Positions 31,812 to 41,884 are shown, numbered from the stretch's first letter. The stretch is 64,000 nucleotides of DNA from Nitrosomonas sp. (GCA_024281995.1 JAMWZW010000001.1:744001-808000); one strand, 5' to 3'. Notes: generated by a model from the sequence alone, not told the origin. A program made the numbers and translations.

Positions 31812-32609
31812 GTGGCGTATGTAAAACCGGAAGAAATCGTTGCAAGCATGTTAGAGGCAGGTGCTAAGAAAGCCAGTCTGCCGGTTATGCAATTGCTGAT
31901 TCGCGGTTTTCTGGCAGGCGCTTTTCTCGGTTATGCCACGACATTGGCAATTCTCGCAGCCACGCAAACAGGTTGGGGTGTCGCCGGTGCATTGGTGTTT
32001 CCGGTAGGCTTTGTCATGATCGTTTTACTTGGATTAGAACTTGCGACTGGTAATTTTGCACTGATTCCAATTGCAGTTAAGGACAACAGAGCCTCACTGA
32101 TTCATTTGCTAAAAAACTGGACCTGGGTACTAATTGGCAATTTGATTGGTAGCGTCATGTATGCGTATTTGTACTGTGTAGTGGCAACCAAAATGGGATC
32201 AATTGATCCGGCTTCTATTTCGGCTTTGCAGCGCACGATAACAATAGCGGAAACTAAAACGCTGGGATACGCGCAATTAGGGTTAGATGGTGCGATTACT
32301 GCATTTGCCAGTGCAATATTGTGCAATTGGATGGTAAGTTTAGGTGCAGTAATGGCGTTTGCATCCACTACGACGACTGGTAAAATTGCTGCTATGTGGT
32401 TGCCGATCATGACTTTTTTTGGCTTAGGCTATGAACATGCTATTGTCAACATGTTTGTGATTCCCGCAGGTATGTGGTTGGGTGCTGATATCACATGGAC
32501 TGATTGGTGGTTGTGGAATGGATTGCCAGTGATTACGGGAAATTTATTCGGTGGGATGATTTTTACTGGATTTATGTTGTATTGGAGCTATGGAAAAACG
32601 AATGATTAA
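31812..32609 (+). CDS. Formate/nitrite transporter family (FocA/NirC) channel
   Basis: This pentameric membrane channel passes small monovalent anions. The 265 residues have six membrane segments and the FNT features LGLELATGNFA and LGAVMAFASTTTTGKIAAMW followed by YEHAIVNMF. It starts with GTG at 31812, seven bases after GGAG; an ATG two bases upstream is out of frame. Whether formate or nitrite is carried cannot be told from the sequence; in a nitrifier nitrite would make sense. Confidence 0.88.
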   Translation: MAYVKPEEIVASMLEAGAKKASLPVMQLLIRGFLAGAFLGYATTLAILAATQTGWGVAGALVFPVGFVMIVLLGLELATGNFALIPIAVKDNRASLIHLLKNWTWVLIGNLIGSVMYAYLYCVVATKMGSIDPASISALQRTITIAETKTLGYAQLGLDGAITAFASAILCNWMVSLGAVMAFASTTTTGKIAAMWLPIMTFFGLGYEHAIVNMFVIPAGMWLGADITWTDWWLWNGLPVITGNLFGGMIFTGFMLYWSYGKTND

Positions 32610-32830
32610 GCTTAATAGTGACAATAATTTTAAAATTTAAAGAAATACTAATGCTATCATAGAGTTATTGTGTTAATGAGTGATGAGTCAATTTATGTGA
32701 TTAGCTATGTACCTAGGGTAATTATGTTCTAATCCTCTGAATTTATTTACATAACTATTAAAAATAAAGACTTTTACTTTTATTTGATTTATAAAATCCT
32801 CGGATTTATTCAAAATTATTGTTTAATAAC

Positions 32831-33226
32831 ATGCCACGTCCAGATTTTTTACTGCCATTATCTCGTGAACACCACACGGCTTTGGTACTCGCTCGTGCAG
32901 CTAGGAAAGCGATAAATACCAATGATAGGGTTACTTGCTTAGAAGTGTTGGCAAAAATTGAAGTGTACTGGCATTCCATTATGGCAGCGCATTTTGACAA
33001 AGAGGAGCAATTAATACGACGTGCAGAATCAATGCTTAATCCTGAGGATGTGATGCGGGTTTATTCAGAACATAGCGAATTGCGTATGCTTGTGCATGAC
33101 TCGTGTATGCTGGAACTGTCTGTTCGTTTATGCAAATTTGCCGATCTTATGGCTGCTCATGTGCGCTATGAGGAGCGCGTATTGTTTCCGCAATTGCAGC
33201 GCTGCCTCAACGGTATTCTTCAATAA
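32831..33226 (+). CDS. Hemerythrin-like (HHE) domain protein
   Basis: The protein has 131 residues and forms a single four-helix hemerythrin domain. Candidate di-iron ligands are in SREHHTAL, HFDKEEQ, YSEHSELRML and HVRYEERVLFP. Such proteins bind or sense oxygen or nitric oxide or act in iron-sulfur repair. The ATG at 32831 gives a standard start; a TTG at 32819 is in frame. It converges on dciA with only 3 bases between stops. It lies next to the FocA/NirC gene, but 221 bases apart. Confidence 0.83.
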   Translation: MPRPDFLLPLSREHHTALVLARAARKAINTNDRVTCLEVLAKIEVYWHSIMAAHFDKEEQLIRRAESMLNPEDVMRVYSEHSELRMLVHDSCMLELSVRLCKFADLMAAHVRYEERVLFPQLQRCLNGILQ

Positions 33227-33229
33227 GTT

Positions 33230-33694
33230 TTAGTCAACACTGTATTTCTTTACAAAAGATTGAATAGTACTTTTTAGTTCGGAGTCAGGCAAAGTTGCAG
33301 CAAGTTTGATTAGGCATTCTTTTCCGGTTGAGCTCAATTCAATTTTTTTGTTGGTATGTTCTTTACTTGCAAGTAGATTTTTATTTTTGAAGTAGAAATG
33401 TGCTTGCACGAAAATTTGAATTGAAGTAACTTCCCACCCTAGCTCCTTCAATTTGTACAACAATGATGGGGTCATTTGCTTAAGTTTTGAAGCAACAGCA
33501 CCATTTTCAACCATTATAGTTAGCTTACCATTTGAGATTTGCCCTAGGTTGCAATATTTCGCCATATGTGGTGGAACAATGTTAGAAAATACTAATTGAT
33601 TTGCATGTAACTGATGGATTAAAGAGAATATTTTTTTATATTCAGGTAATTTACTGAGATGATTTAAATAGGTACTGGCTTTATACGAGGTCAT
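33230..33694 (-). CDS. dciA: DUF721 / DciA-family protein
   Basis: The protein has 154 residues. The N-terminal 100 residues show the DUF721 pattern: short helices, then GQISNGKLTIMVENGAVASKLKQM and a last strand. DciA proteins help load the replicative helicase DnaB in bacteria that lack DnaC-type loaders. The place next to an M23 peptidase and secA, on the opposite strand, is the usual order in beta- and gammaproteobacteria. The sequence is divergent, so the call leans partly on context. Confidence 0.72.
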   Translation of the reverse strand: MTSYKASTYLNHLSKLPEYKKIFSLIHQLHANQLVFSNIVPPHMAKYCNLGQISNGKLTIMVENGAVASKLKQMTPSLLYKLKELGWEVTSIQIFVQAHFYFKNKNLLASKEHTNKKIELSSTGKECLIKLAATLPDSELKSTIQSFVKKYSVD

Positions 33695-33729
33695 AGCTAT
33701 TAAAGTAATTTTATGAGAACAATATATAT

Positions 33730-34647
33730 ATGAATATTATTCTAATTTCTAATAAATCTGAACGAGCGAAAAAAATAACCCTAACCAAGAAGCATTTTAT
33801 ATTATTAATCAGTATCTTTTTATTTCTTATTCTGGCATTAGCTTTAAGTCTGAATTTTGTTTCTCTTCGTTACGCAGATCGAATTGATGCACCAGCATTG
33901 AGAGCAGTATTAGTTAACCCACAAGAGGAAAGACATCGTAAGATTCAAACCCATTTACAAGATAATTTAAATATTATGGCAAGTAAGTTGGGGCAGATGC
34001 AGGCACAGTTATTAAAGCTGGACACCCTCGGCGAGCGATTAGCAGAATCCTCAGGAATAAAATCACGAGACTTTTTATCCAATACAGTACCAGGACAAGG
34101 AGGAGTTTATTCCGAGCTGTCATCTGAAGAATTAACTTTCGTTGAATTTGATCATAAAGTTCAAGAGCTTTCGAATATGCTGGATGAACGGGTAGATAAA
34201 TTAGGTGCACTGGATTCTTTATTGCGACAGGGGCGCTTAACAAAATATATTTTACCTTCTGAAATGCCTATTGAAACAGATTGGTATTCTTCAGGCTTCG
34301 GATTTCGAATTGATCCTTTTACAGGAAAAAAGGCATTTCATGATGGAGTAGATTTTCCAGCAGAAGTAGGTACACCTATAAAGGCTGCTGCTGGAGGTGT
34401 AGTTGTTTATTCAGACCGTCACCCTGAGTATGGTAATATGGTCGAGATTGATCATGGCGATGATATGGTGAGTCGTTATGCCCATGCATCGAAACTCTTA
34501 GTAGAACTTGGACAAGTTGTACTTCAAGGGCAAAAAATTGCGGAAGTTGGCAATACAGGTCGATCAACAGGGGCTCATTTACATTTTGAAATTAGATATA
34601 AAGACAGACCACTCAATCCGTCGAAGTTTCTAAAGAAACCGAGTTAA
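33730..34647 (+). CDS. M23-family (LytM) peptidase
   Basis: The protein has 305 residues. An N-terminal membrane anchor (about 23-47) and a coiled region (about 60-170) are followed by a C-terminal LytM domain with the zinc-site motifs HDGVDFP and HLHFE. YGNMVEIDHGDDMVSRYAH lies between them. All metal ligands are present, so it should cleave peptidoglycan cross-links rather than be a degenerate activator. It is separated from dciA by a short divergent gap and is followed by secA. Confidence 0.88.
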   Translation: MNIILISNKSERAKKITLTKKHFILLISIFLFLILALALSLNFVSLRYADRIDAPALRAVLVNPQEERHRKIQTHLQDNLNIMASKLGQMQAQLLKLDTLGERLAESSGIKSRDFLSNTVPGQGGVYSELSSEELTFVEFDHKVQELSNMLDERVDKLGALDSLLRQGRLTKYILPSEMPIETDWYSSGFGFRIDPFTGKKAFHDGVDFPAEVGTPIKAAAGGVVVYSDRHPEYGNMVEIDHGDDMVSRYAHASKLLVELGQVVLQGQKIAEVGNTGRSTGAHLHFEIRYKDRPLNPSKFLKKPS

Positions 34648-34808
34648 ATCAGAATTGAGGATCGTAACCACACACAAGTTATTTGCTATGTCGCTGAATA
34701 TCAATGGTTAATAATATAGGCTCTTATAAACATAAATAATTGGTATTCAGGTGAAATTTTTTCTGAAAAAAACAATTCACATTCAATCAATATTACTTTT
34801 AGTTTTGT

Positions 34809-34841
34809 AAGGGTGAGGTATGGATCTCACCCTTTATTTTT
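34809..34841 (+). terminator. Hairpin before secA, probable terminator of the M23 gene
   Basis: A perfect 9-bp stem (AAGGGTGAG with CTCACCCTT) and an 8-base loop are followed by TTATTTTT. It ends 37 bases before the secA start, so it could also act as an attenuator in the secA leader. Confidence 0.68.
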
Positions 34842-34878
34842 GACATTTGTTTAAACATAAACAGAATTTAGAGACTTT

Positions 34879-37614
34879 ATGCTAGGTAATATACTTAAAA
34901 AAATTTTTGGAAGTCGAAACGATCGAATAATTAAGCAGTACTCTCAAACTGTAAGGGATATTAACGATCTAGAATCGTCGATAGCAGACTTATCCGATGC
35001 TGAGCTACGTGCCAAAACAGACGAGTTCAAACAGCGTGTTCAAAATGGTGAGACTTTAACTGCTCTATTACCAGAAGCATTTGCTGTAGTACGAGAAGTT
35101 GGTAAACGGGTTCTAGAGATGCGCCATTTTGATGTTCAACTTATTGGCGGCATGGTATTGCATGAAGGAAAGATTTCTGAGATGCGTACTGGTGAAGGTA
35201 AAACACTAATGGCAACTTTACCAGCTTATCTTAATGCATTGCCAGGAAATGGTGTGCACATTGTTACAGTTAATGATTATCTAGCAAAACGCGATGCTGA
35301 CTGGATGGGGAAAATTTATCAATTTCTGGGAATGAGTGTAGGAGTGATTTATGCACAAATGCCTTTTGCAGATAAGCAAGTCGCCTATGCCGCGGATATT
35401 ACTTATGGTACCAATAATGAGTACGGTTTTGATTATTTACGCGACAATATGGTGACGCACCCTTCTGAGCGAGTGCAGCGCAAACTTAATTTTGCGATTG
35501 TTGACGAAGTAGACTCAATTTTGATCGATGAAGCGCGTACGCCGTTAATCATTTCAGGCCAAGCTGAAGGCGATACAGAAATTTATGTGCGCATTAATGC
35601 GCTGATCCCTCGGCTAATACGTCAGGAAACAGAAGATGGGCCAGGAGATTTTAGTGTAGATGAAAAATCCCACCAGGTTACATTAAGCGAGGCTGGATTT
35701 GAGCATGCTGAAAAGCTTTTGACAGGTGCTGGTCTTCTAAAATCTGGAACCAGTCTCTATGATCCAGCAAATATCAATTTAATTCATCATTTAAACGCAG
35801 GATTGCGAGCGCATAACCTGTATTTTCTGGATCAGCATTATGTAGTACAAGATGGTGAAGTCATTATCGTCGATGAATTTACCGGCCGACTGATGGCTGG
35901 TAGACGTTGGTCAGATGGATTGCATCAAGCGGTAGAAGCAAAAGAAGGTGTGGTAATTCAGAAAGAAAATCAAACGCTTGCATCTATAACTTTCCAAAAT
36001 TATTTTCGTATGTATCAAAAGCTATCCGGCATGACGGGGACAGCAGATACTGAAGCCGCTGAGTTTCAGCAGATATATGGATTAGAGACAGTAATAATAC
36101 CTACTCATCGACCAATGATTCGTGAGGATCGCATGGATTTGGTGTTTCGTACAACAAAAGAAAAGAACGAGGCTATTATTGAAGGAATCAAAGAATGCTA
36201 TGAAAGTGGGCAACCAGTTTTGGTTGGTACGACATCGATTGAAAATAATGAACTACTATCCAAACTACTTAATCGTGAAAAACTTCCTCATCAAGTTTTA
36301 AATGCTAAACAACACGCGAGTGAAGCGAGTATTGTCGAGCAAGCAGGTCGACCCAAAATGATTACCATAGCAACGAATATGGCAGGGCGTGGAACGGATA
36401 TTGTACTGGGAGGTAATCCAGAACCGGAAATCGAACGTATAAGGCACGATGAAAAACTTACTGCCGAAGCACAAGAAAAACTAATTAATGAAATATATGA
36501 AAAATGGAAAGTCACGCATGCAGAGGTATTGAGGAAAGGGGGCTTACATATTATTGGTACGGAACGTCATGAATCGCGCCGAGTTGACAATCAATTGAGG
36601 GGACGTTCTGGTAGACAAGGAGATTCAGGATCCAGTAGGTTTTATCTTTCTTTAGAAGATCCTTTGTTACGTATTTTTGCATCGGATCGCGTTGCTAATA
36701 TTATGACACGTCTTAAAATGCCTGAAGGAGAAGCTATTGAACACCCCTGGGTAACTCGTGCTATCGAAAATGCTCAACGCAAAGTAGAAGCAAGAAATTT
36801 TGATATGCGTAAGCAATTGTTAGAATATGATGATGTAGCTAATGATCAAAGACACGTAATCTATCAGCAACGTAGTGAATTGTTAGAATCAGAACGTGAT
36901 ATTTCAGAAACGATTGCAGTAATACGGGAAAGTGTATTAAGTGATTTATTCAATCAACACATTCCACCAGGAAGCGTAGAAGAACAATGGGATGTCGCAA
37001 GTTTGGAGAAAACTCTTGCGGCAGAGTATCAACTGCATTTCCCTTTGCAAGAATGGCTTGAGCAGGAGTCTGATCTACACGATGAAAATTTGTCTCGGCG
37101 TATTATCAACTTATCGAATGAGCAGTATCAAGCAAAGGTAGAAAAAGTAGGGACTGACATTATGCATCATTATGAGCGTGTAGTAATGTTACAGAGTTTG
37201 GATTCGCATTGGCGAGAGCATTTGGCAGCATTGGATCATTTACGTCAGGGTATACATTTACGCGGTTATGCGCAGAAGAATCCGAAGCAGGAATATAAAC
37301 GTGAAGCTTTTGAATTATTTACCAATATGCTTGAAGAAATCAAGATTGAAGTTACCAAAATACTCTTGACTGTAAAAATCAAAAGTGAAGAACAAGTCGA
37401 AGCTGCTACCGAATCATTACGAGCCCCGGAAAATGTACAATTTCATCATGCAGACTATAAAGAAGAGATGACTGAAGAAGCAGACTACGAAAAAGATCAG
37501 AGTGAGAAAATACAACCTTTTGTCCGACAAAGTGACAAAATTGGTCGTAATCAACCATGTCCTTGTGGCTCAGGTAAAAAATACAAGCAATGTCACGGTA
37601 AATTAAGTAGTTAG
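34879..37614 (+). CDS. secA: Preprotein translocase ATPase SecA
   Basis: This motor protein drives export through SecYEG. The 911 residues show Walker A MRTGEGKT, the DEAD-like [15 protein letters not shown], the helicase region [13 protein letters not shown] and [19 protein letters not shown]. The C-terminal zinc-binding [14 protein letters not shown] binds SecB and SecY. Length and order are normal. No SecM-type arrest peptide is seen upstream; a hairpin lies there instead. Confidence 0.97.
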   Translation: MLGNILKKIFGSRNDRIIKQYSQTVRDINDLESSIADLSDAELRAKTDEFKQRVQNGETLTALLPEAFAVVREVGKRVLEMRHFDVQLIGGMVLHEGKISEMRTGEGKTLMATLPAYLNALPGNGVHIVTVNDYLAKRDADWMGKIYQFLGMSVGVIYAQMPFADKQVAYAADITYGTNNEYGFDYLRDNMVTHPSERVQRKLNFAIVDEVDSILIDEARTPLIISGQAEGDTEIYVRINALIPRLIRQETEDGPGDFSVDEKSHQVTLSEAGFEHAEKLLTGAGLLKSGTSLYDPANINLIHHLNAGLRAHNLYFLDQHYVVQDGEVIIVDEFTGRLMAGRRWSDGLHQAVEAKEGVVIQKENQTLASITFQNYFRMYQKLSGMTGTADTEAAEFQQIYGLETVIIPTHRPMIREDRMDLVFRTTKEKNEAIIEGIKECYESGQPVLVGTTSIENNELLSKLLNREKLPHQVLNAKQHASEASIVEQAGRPKMITIATNMAGRGTDIVLGGNPEPEIERIRHDEKLTAEAQEKLINEIYEKWKVTHAEVLRKGGLHIIGTERHESRRVDNQLRGRSGRQGDSGSSRFYLSLEDPLLRIFASDRVANIMTRLKMPEGEAIEHPWVTRAIENAQRKVEARNFDMRKQLLEYDDVANDQRHVIYQQRSELLESERDISETIAVIRESVLSDLFNQHIPPGSVEEQWDVASLEKTLAAEYQLHFPLQEWLEQESDLHDENLSRRIINLSNEQYQAKVEKVGTDIMHHYERVVMLQSLDSHWREHLAALDHLRQGIHLRGYAQKNPKQEYKREAFELFTNMLEEIKIEVTKILLTVKIKSEEQVEAATESLRAPENVQFHHADYKEEMTEEADYEKDQSEKIQPFVRQSDKIGRNQPCPCGSGKKYKQCHGKLSS

Positions 37615-37673
37615 AAAGATGACCTAACTAAAAATATTTTTCTCGTGCGGGATTGCTCAAAATGGTTTAAGTT

Positions 37674-37704
37674 TTGTAAAAAGTTATTCACATAATCCTA
37701 TAAT
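37674..37704 (+). promoter_or_regulatory. Candidate promoter of the petABC operon
   Basis: TTGTAA at 37674-37679 and a perfect TATAAT at 37699-37704 are 19 bases apart, slightly longer than ideal. A second -10-like TATACT is at 37713. The petA start is 140 bases downstream. Called from motif match only. Confidence 0.35.
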
Positions 37705-37845
37705 GGTTATGCTATACTGCGCAACCTTATAATTTAAACTTTACAATTGTCACAGAGTGAATTACTAGTATGATCGAATGTAAAGCAGATTTGCCGTTTT
37801 ATTGATGGGTTTTCGTGAAAAATATTACTGATGGAATAGTTTAAT

Positions 37846-38454
37846 ATGGCAGATAGTTTCAGCATCAATGATGAGATGAGTGGCAGACGAAAATTTTTAG
37901 TCGCTGCAACTTCAGTAGCGGGTAGTATTGCGGGTGCTGCAATTGCAACACCGTTTTTGTTAAGTATGATGCCAAGTGAACGAGCCAAGGCAGCAGGAGC
38001 ACCAGTAGAGGTTGATATATCGAAGCTCGAGCCCGGCATGTTGTTAATGGTGGAATGGCGGGGAAGAGTTGTCTGGGTTTTGAATCGTACTCCTGAAATG
38101 TTGGAATCTCTGGTGAAAGTAGAGGAGCAGTTGGCTGATCCAAATTCTGAGAAGAATCAACAGCCCGAGTATGCTCGGAATCGCACACGCTCAATTAAAC
38201 CGGAAATCTTAGTTACTGAAGGTGTATGTACACACTTGGGTTGTTCTCCAGTATTTAGAAAAGAAATTGCACCTGCAGATCTTGGACCTGACTGGCAAGG
38301 TGGTTTTTTCTGTCCGTGCCACGGGTCAAAATTTGATTTAGCAGGCCGTGTATATAAGAATGTACCTGCTCCAACAAATATGGTTGTTCCTCCCCATACG
38401 TATTTGAGTGATAACCGCCTTCTAATTGGATCTGAAAGTGAGGGATCTGCGTAA
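37846..38454 (+). CDS. petA: Ubiquinol-cytochrome c reductase Rieske iron-sulfur subunit
   Basis: This subunit passes electrons from ubiquinol to cytochrome c1 in complex III. The 202 residues have a twin-arginine-like N-terminus (GRRKFLVAATSVAG), an uncleaved membrane anchor and a soluble Rieske domain. The cluster ligands are in CTHLGCSP and CPCHGSKFD, with an insertion between the two boxes. It heads the operon; petB starts on the very next base after the stop. Confidence 0.95.
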   Translation: MADSFSINDEMSGRRKFLVAATSVAGSIAGAAIATPFLLSMMPSERAKAAGAPVEVDISKLEPGMLLMVEWRGRVVWVLNRTPEMLESLVKVEEQLADPNSEKNQQPEYARNRTRSIKPEILVTEGVCTHLGCSPVFRKEIAPADLGPDWQGGFFCPCHGSKFDLAGRVYKNVPAPTNMVVPPHTYLSDNRLLIGSESEGSA

Positions 38455-39702
38455 ATGAGTAATCTATTTAATTCAATGATTGAATGGATCGATAAGCGTT
38501 TTCCATTGACGTCAAACTGGAAAGCGCATCTTTCTGAATATTATGCACCAAAAAACTTTAATTTTTGGTATTTCTTTGGTTCGTTGGCCCTGTTAGTACT
38601 GGTTAATCAATTATTAACCGGAATTTTCCTAACTATGAACTACAAACCAGATGCAAGCCAAGCATTTGCTTCGGTAGAATATGTAATGCGAGATGTTGAA
38701 TATGGTTGGTTAATTCGCTATATGCATTCTACAGGTGCGTCCATGTTTTTTGTCGTGGTTTATCTTCACATGTTTAGGGGTATGATGTATGGATCATATC
38801 GGAAACCACGAGAGCTTTTGTGGATAGTGGGAATGGCCATATTTTTTGTACTGATGAGCTTAGCTTTTACTGGATATATATTACCATGGGGGCAAATGTC
38901 TTATTGGGGTGCGCAGGTAATTGTAAGTATGTTTGGAGCAATTCCTGTTATTGGTGATACACTTCAGCAATGGTTATTAGGTGATTTTACGCTTTCAGAT
39001 GCTGCACTCAATCGTTTTTTTGCTTATCATGTCGTGACCTTACCGTTAGTATTATTAGTATTAGTTTTTGTACATATTTTGGCATTGCATGAAACTGGTT
39101 CTAATAATCCCGATGGTATAGAAATAAAAGAAAATAAGAATCCTCATACAGGCATTCCTGTTGATGGTATTCCCTTTCATCCTTATTATACTGTCAAAGA
39201 TATTGTTGGAGTGGTAGTGTTTTTGATTGTGTTCTGCGGGATTATTTTCTTTGCTCCAGAGATGGGAGGATATTTCTTAGAATATAATAATTTTATTCCC
39301 GCTAATACGTTGCAAACACCAGATCATATAGCACCAGTCTGGTATTTCACGCCCTACTATTCCATGTTACGCGCCGTAACTATCAATTTTCTTGGGATAG
39401 ATGCTAAATTATGGGGTGTGATTTTAATGGCAGGGTCAGTGGTTATTTTCTGTTTTCTGCCATGGCTTGATAGGAGTCCAGTGAAATCAATCCGTTATAA
39501 AGGTCCTTATTTTAAAACAGCTTTGGCCTTATTTGTGGTTAGCTTTTTTGTACTAGGTTGGTTAGGAACAAAATCTCCTACACCCTTATATACGCTATTA
39601 GCACAAATTTTCACAGTTATTTATTTCGCTTTCTTTATCTTGATGCCTTGGTATAGCAAGATAGATAAAACAAAACCTGAGCCAAAAAGACTAAAAGAGT
39701 AA
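38455..39702 (+). CDS. petB: Cytochrome b subunit of the bc1 complex
   Basis: This di-heme quinol-oxidising membrane subunit has 415 residues and about eight to nine membrane helices. Paired heme-ligating histidines are visible in RYMHSTGASMFFVVVYLHMF and in AYHVVTLP...FVHILALHE. The quinol-site motif appears as PDHIAPVWYF, close to the usual PEW region. It is fused-type (b6 plus subunit IV in one chain) as expected for proteobacteria. It abuts petA and is 4 bases before petC. Confidence 0.96.
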   Translation: MSNLFNSMIEWIDKRFPLTSNWKAHLSEYYAPKNFNFWYFFGSLALLVLVNQLLTGIFLTMNYKPDASQAFASVEYVMRDVEYGWLIRYMHSTGASMFFVVVYLHMFRGMMYGSYRKPRELLWIVGMAIFFVLMSLAFTGYILPWGQMSYWGAQVIVSMFGAIPVIGDTLQQWLLGDFTLSDAALNRFFAYHVVTLPLVLLVLVFVHILALHETGSNNPDGIEIKENKNPHTGIPVDGIPFHPYYTVKDIVGVVVFLIVFCGIIFFAPEMGGYFLEYNNFIPANTLQTPDHIAPVWYFTPYYSMLRAVTINFLGIDAKLWGVILMAGSVVIFCFLPWLDRSPVKSIRYKGPYFKTALALFVVSFFVLGWLGTKSPTPLYTLLAQIFTVIYFAFFILMPWYSKIDKTKPEPKRLKE

Positions 39703-39706
39703 AAAA

Positions 39707-40432
39707 ATGAAGAAAATAACGATTGCTATATTAATCTTATTATGTCTGATTCCATTTAACATCTTTGCTGCTGAATCTGGCATGGCATTAGAGCGTGCTC
39801 CAGTTGATATAACTGACAATGCTTCGTTAAAACGTGGCGCAGAAAGCTTTGTTAATTATTGTTTAACCTGTCATGGTGCAAGTTATATGCGTTATAACCG
39901 TCATCGTGATATCGGATATACTAATGAAGAAATTCTCGAAAAATTAGTATTTACTGGGCAAAAGGTTGGTGATTTGATGGAATCCGCTATGCGAAAAAAA
40001 GAAGCCGAGGAATGGTTTGGTGTTGTGCCTCCTGATTTATCTGTGATAGCACGTGCACGTGGTGCAGATTGGCTGTATACATATCTTAAAGCTTTTTACC
40101 GTGATGAAACTACTGCAACAGGGTGGAATAATTTAGTGTTCGATCGTGCCGCAATGCCTCATGTTCTATATCAATTACAGGGAGAACAAAAACTAGTTCT
40201 TAAAAAAACTGATAAAGAGGAGCAGAAAAACTTATCTTTAGAAAAAGAGGGGAAATTAAGTGCTGCAGAATATGATAAATTTGTGGGTGATTTAGTTAAC
40301 TATCTTGTTTACCTAGGCGAACCACATGCTAATGCGCGTAAAAAACTAGGGATTGAAGTAATGATCTTTTTGCTTGGTATGTTGCTGCTGTCCTATGCCC
40401 TGAAAAAAGAATATTGGAAAGATATTCATTAA
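39707..40432 (+). CDS. petC: Cytochrome c1 of the bc1 complex
   Basis: This subunit has 241 residues. A signal peptide (about 1-21) leads to the heme c site CLTCHG at about residues 52-57, followed by SYMRYNRHRDIGYT. The sixth ligand Met is likely in AAMPHVLYQ. A C-terminal membrane helix (about 217-233) anchors it. It completes the petABC operon and hands electrons to periplasmic cytochromes c. Confidence 0.95.
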   Translation: MKKITIAILILLCLIPFNIFAAESGMALERAPVDITDNASLKRGAESFVNYCLTCHGASYMRYNRHRDIGYTNEEILEKLVFTGQKVGDLMESAMRKKEAEEWFGVVPPDLSVIARARGADWLYTYLKAFYRDETTATGWNNLVFDRAAMPHVLYQLQGEQKLVLKKTDKEEQKNLSLEKEGKLSAAEYDKFVGDLVNYLVYLGEPHANARKKLGIEVMIFLLGMLLLSYALKKEYWKDIH

Positions 40433-40477
40433 TATATAGCGTTCTGAGTATATTAATATTTTCTAAGACTAGCAGTT

Positions 40478-41077
40478 ATGATGACATTATATTCAACAAT
40501 TACATGTCCATATAGTCATCGATGTAGGATTGTCTTGCACGAGAAGGATATGGATTTTCAGGTAGTTGATGTTGATCCAAATAATAAATCTGAAGATCTG
40601 GCTGTAATCAGTCCATATGGTAAAGCTCCTATACTTGTGGAACGCGATTTGATTTTATATGAGTCGAATATTATTAATGAATATATTGATGATCGCTTTC
40701 CACATCCACAGTTAATGCCTGCCGATCCCGTAATGCGTGCTCGTGCACGTTTATTACTGTATCGATTTGAACAAGAACTATTCTGTCATATTGCAGCATT
40801 TGAAGGTACCGATCAAAAGATTATGGATAAAGCGCGTGCAATAATTGCAGATCACCTTACTGTAATTTCTCCTATTTTTGAGAAACAAAAATTTATGCTT
40901 GGCGATGAATTTTCCATGCTAGATGTTGCAATTGCGCCATTATTATGGCGTCTCGAATATTTTGAAATTCGCCTACCTAAACAAGCTGCCCCATTATTGA
41001 AATATTCAGAAAGATTGTTTAGCCGACCGCTATTTATTGACGCATTATCAGCTTCAGAAAAAGTTATGCGGAAGTAA
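40478..41077 (+). CDS. sspA: Stringent starvation protein A (GST fold)
   Basis: The protein has 199 residues and a glutathione-S-transferase fold: a thioredoxin-like N-terminal half (TLYSTITCPYSHRCRIVLHEK) and a helical C-terminal half. SspA binds RNA polymerase and alters promoter use under starvation rather than acting as a transferase. Its place between petABC and sspB is the conserved betaproteobacterial order. A second ATG one codon later is possible as the start. Confidence 0.9.
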   Translation: MMTLYSTITCPYSHRCRIVLHEKDMDFQVVDVDPNNKSEDLAVISPYGKAPILVERDLILYESNIINEYIDDRFPHPQLMPADPVMRARARLLLYRFEQELFCHIAAFEGTDQKIMDKARAIIADHLTVISPIFEKQKFMLGDEFSMLDVAIAPLLWRLEYFEIRLPKQAAPLLKYSERLFSRPLFIDALSASEKVMRK

Positions 41078-41079
41078 AT

Positions 41080-41490
41080 ATGAATTCTATCAAACCTTAT
41101 TTAATTCGCTCTATTTATGATTGGTGTATTGATAACGACTTCACTCCTTTTCTTCTGGTAGAAAATTGTTCAGGACTTGACACACACGATAAATATATTA
41201 GGAATGGTGAGATAATTTTTAATATTGGTGCAAAAGCAGTTCTTGATCTTATGATTAATAATGATATTGTCTGCTTTGTGGCTCGTTTTAATGGAATTTC
41301 GAAAGAAATTAAAATTCCTATTAATATAATCAAAGGTATATTTGCAAAAGAAGTGAATCAAGGAATAGAGTTTACTAGGAATCGGATAAATATAAGTATT
41401 AATTTAAGTAGCAAAGACAACATGGTGGAATTTAATTCTCTCGCACACCAATCGAAAAATAATAAACCTAATTTGCAAATAATCAAATAA
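41080..41490 (+). CDS. sspB: ClpXP protease specificity-enhancing factor SspB
   Basis: This adaptor delivers ssrA-tagged and other proteins to ClpXP. The 136 residues have the N-terminal fold PYLIRSIYDWCIDNDFTPFL and the groove region ARFNGISKEIKIPI. A disordered linker ends in NKPNLQIIK, which matches the ClpX-binding tail at the C-terminus of SspB proteins. It starts 2 bases after sspA. The body is divergent and AT-rich, but tail and context support the call. Confidence 0.85.
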   Translation: MNSIKPYLIRSIYDWCIDNDFTPFLLVENCSGLDTHDKYIRNGEIIFNIGAKAVLDLMINNDIVCFVARFNGISKEIKIPINIIKGIFAKEVNQGIEFTRNRINISINLSSKDNMVEFNSLAHQSKNNKPNLQIIK

Positions 41491-41539
41491 CTCCAATTTT
41501 ATCTAAGAGAAAAAAGCTTGTCTCATTAAGGTAAAGAAA

Positions 41540-41615
41540 GCCGGCATAGCTCAGATGGTAGAGCAGCTGATTTGTAATCAGAAGGTCCCGAGTTCGATTC
41601 TTGGTGTCGGCACCA
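41540..41615 (+). tRNA. tRNA-Thr (anticodon TGT)
   Basis: This 76-base cloverleaf has acceptor stem GCCGGCA pairing with TGTCGGC, a D arm with AGCTCAGATGGTAGAGC, anticodon loop TTTGTAA (anticodon TGT), T loop GTTCGATTC and an encoded ACCA end (discriminator A plus CCA). It stands alone rather than in the usual tRNA cluster with tuf, at the left edge of the accessory island. Confidence 0.96.
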
Positions 41616-41813
41616 TAAAAACAATAACTTAAGTAATATTTTCCAGACTCCTGATTTCCAATTGTGTAGAAAAATTGTGCTATTAGGAGTTCATCTACTA
41701 CCATTGCATGTTTACTGAATTGCTAGGGAGCCAAATATAACAACTAACTGGATATTTTTTGCTAAAAAATCCAGAAACTGCTTTATGTGTTATGGCTCAA
41801 ATTAACCACCACG

Positions 41814-41820
41814 TTTTATA
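41814..41820. repeat. Target-site duplication, left copy (TTTTATA)
   Basis: The seven bases just before the left end of the IS481-type element are repeated exactly just after its right end. Confidence 0.85.
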
Positions 41821-41847
41821 TGTAGTAGTTCGACCCGATCTGACAGT
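41821..41847. repeat. Left terminal inverted repeat of the IS481-type element
   Basis: It matches the right end over about 27 bases, apart from one gap and three changes after the first eleven identical bases. Confidence 0.8.
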
Positions 41848-41884
41848 TACCCGATTTAACGATGCGGTTAGATCAAATTCAGTT

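Noticed and set aside
34648-34878. A SecM-like arrest peptide before secA
   Set aside because: No open frame with an arrest-like end is present in the 230-base leader; only a hairpin is seen.
41540-41615. tRNA-Thr as an integration site with a repeated 3' end
   Set aside because: I looked for a second copy of the tRNA 3' end up to 46 kb and found none, and no integrase is present. The island may be near the tRNA by chance.
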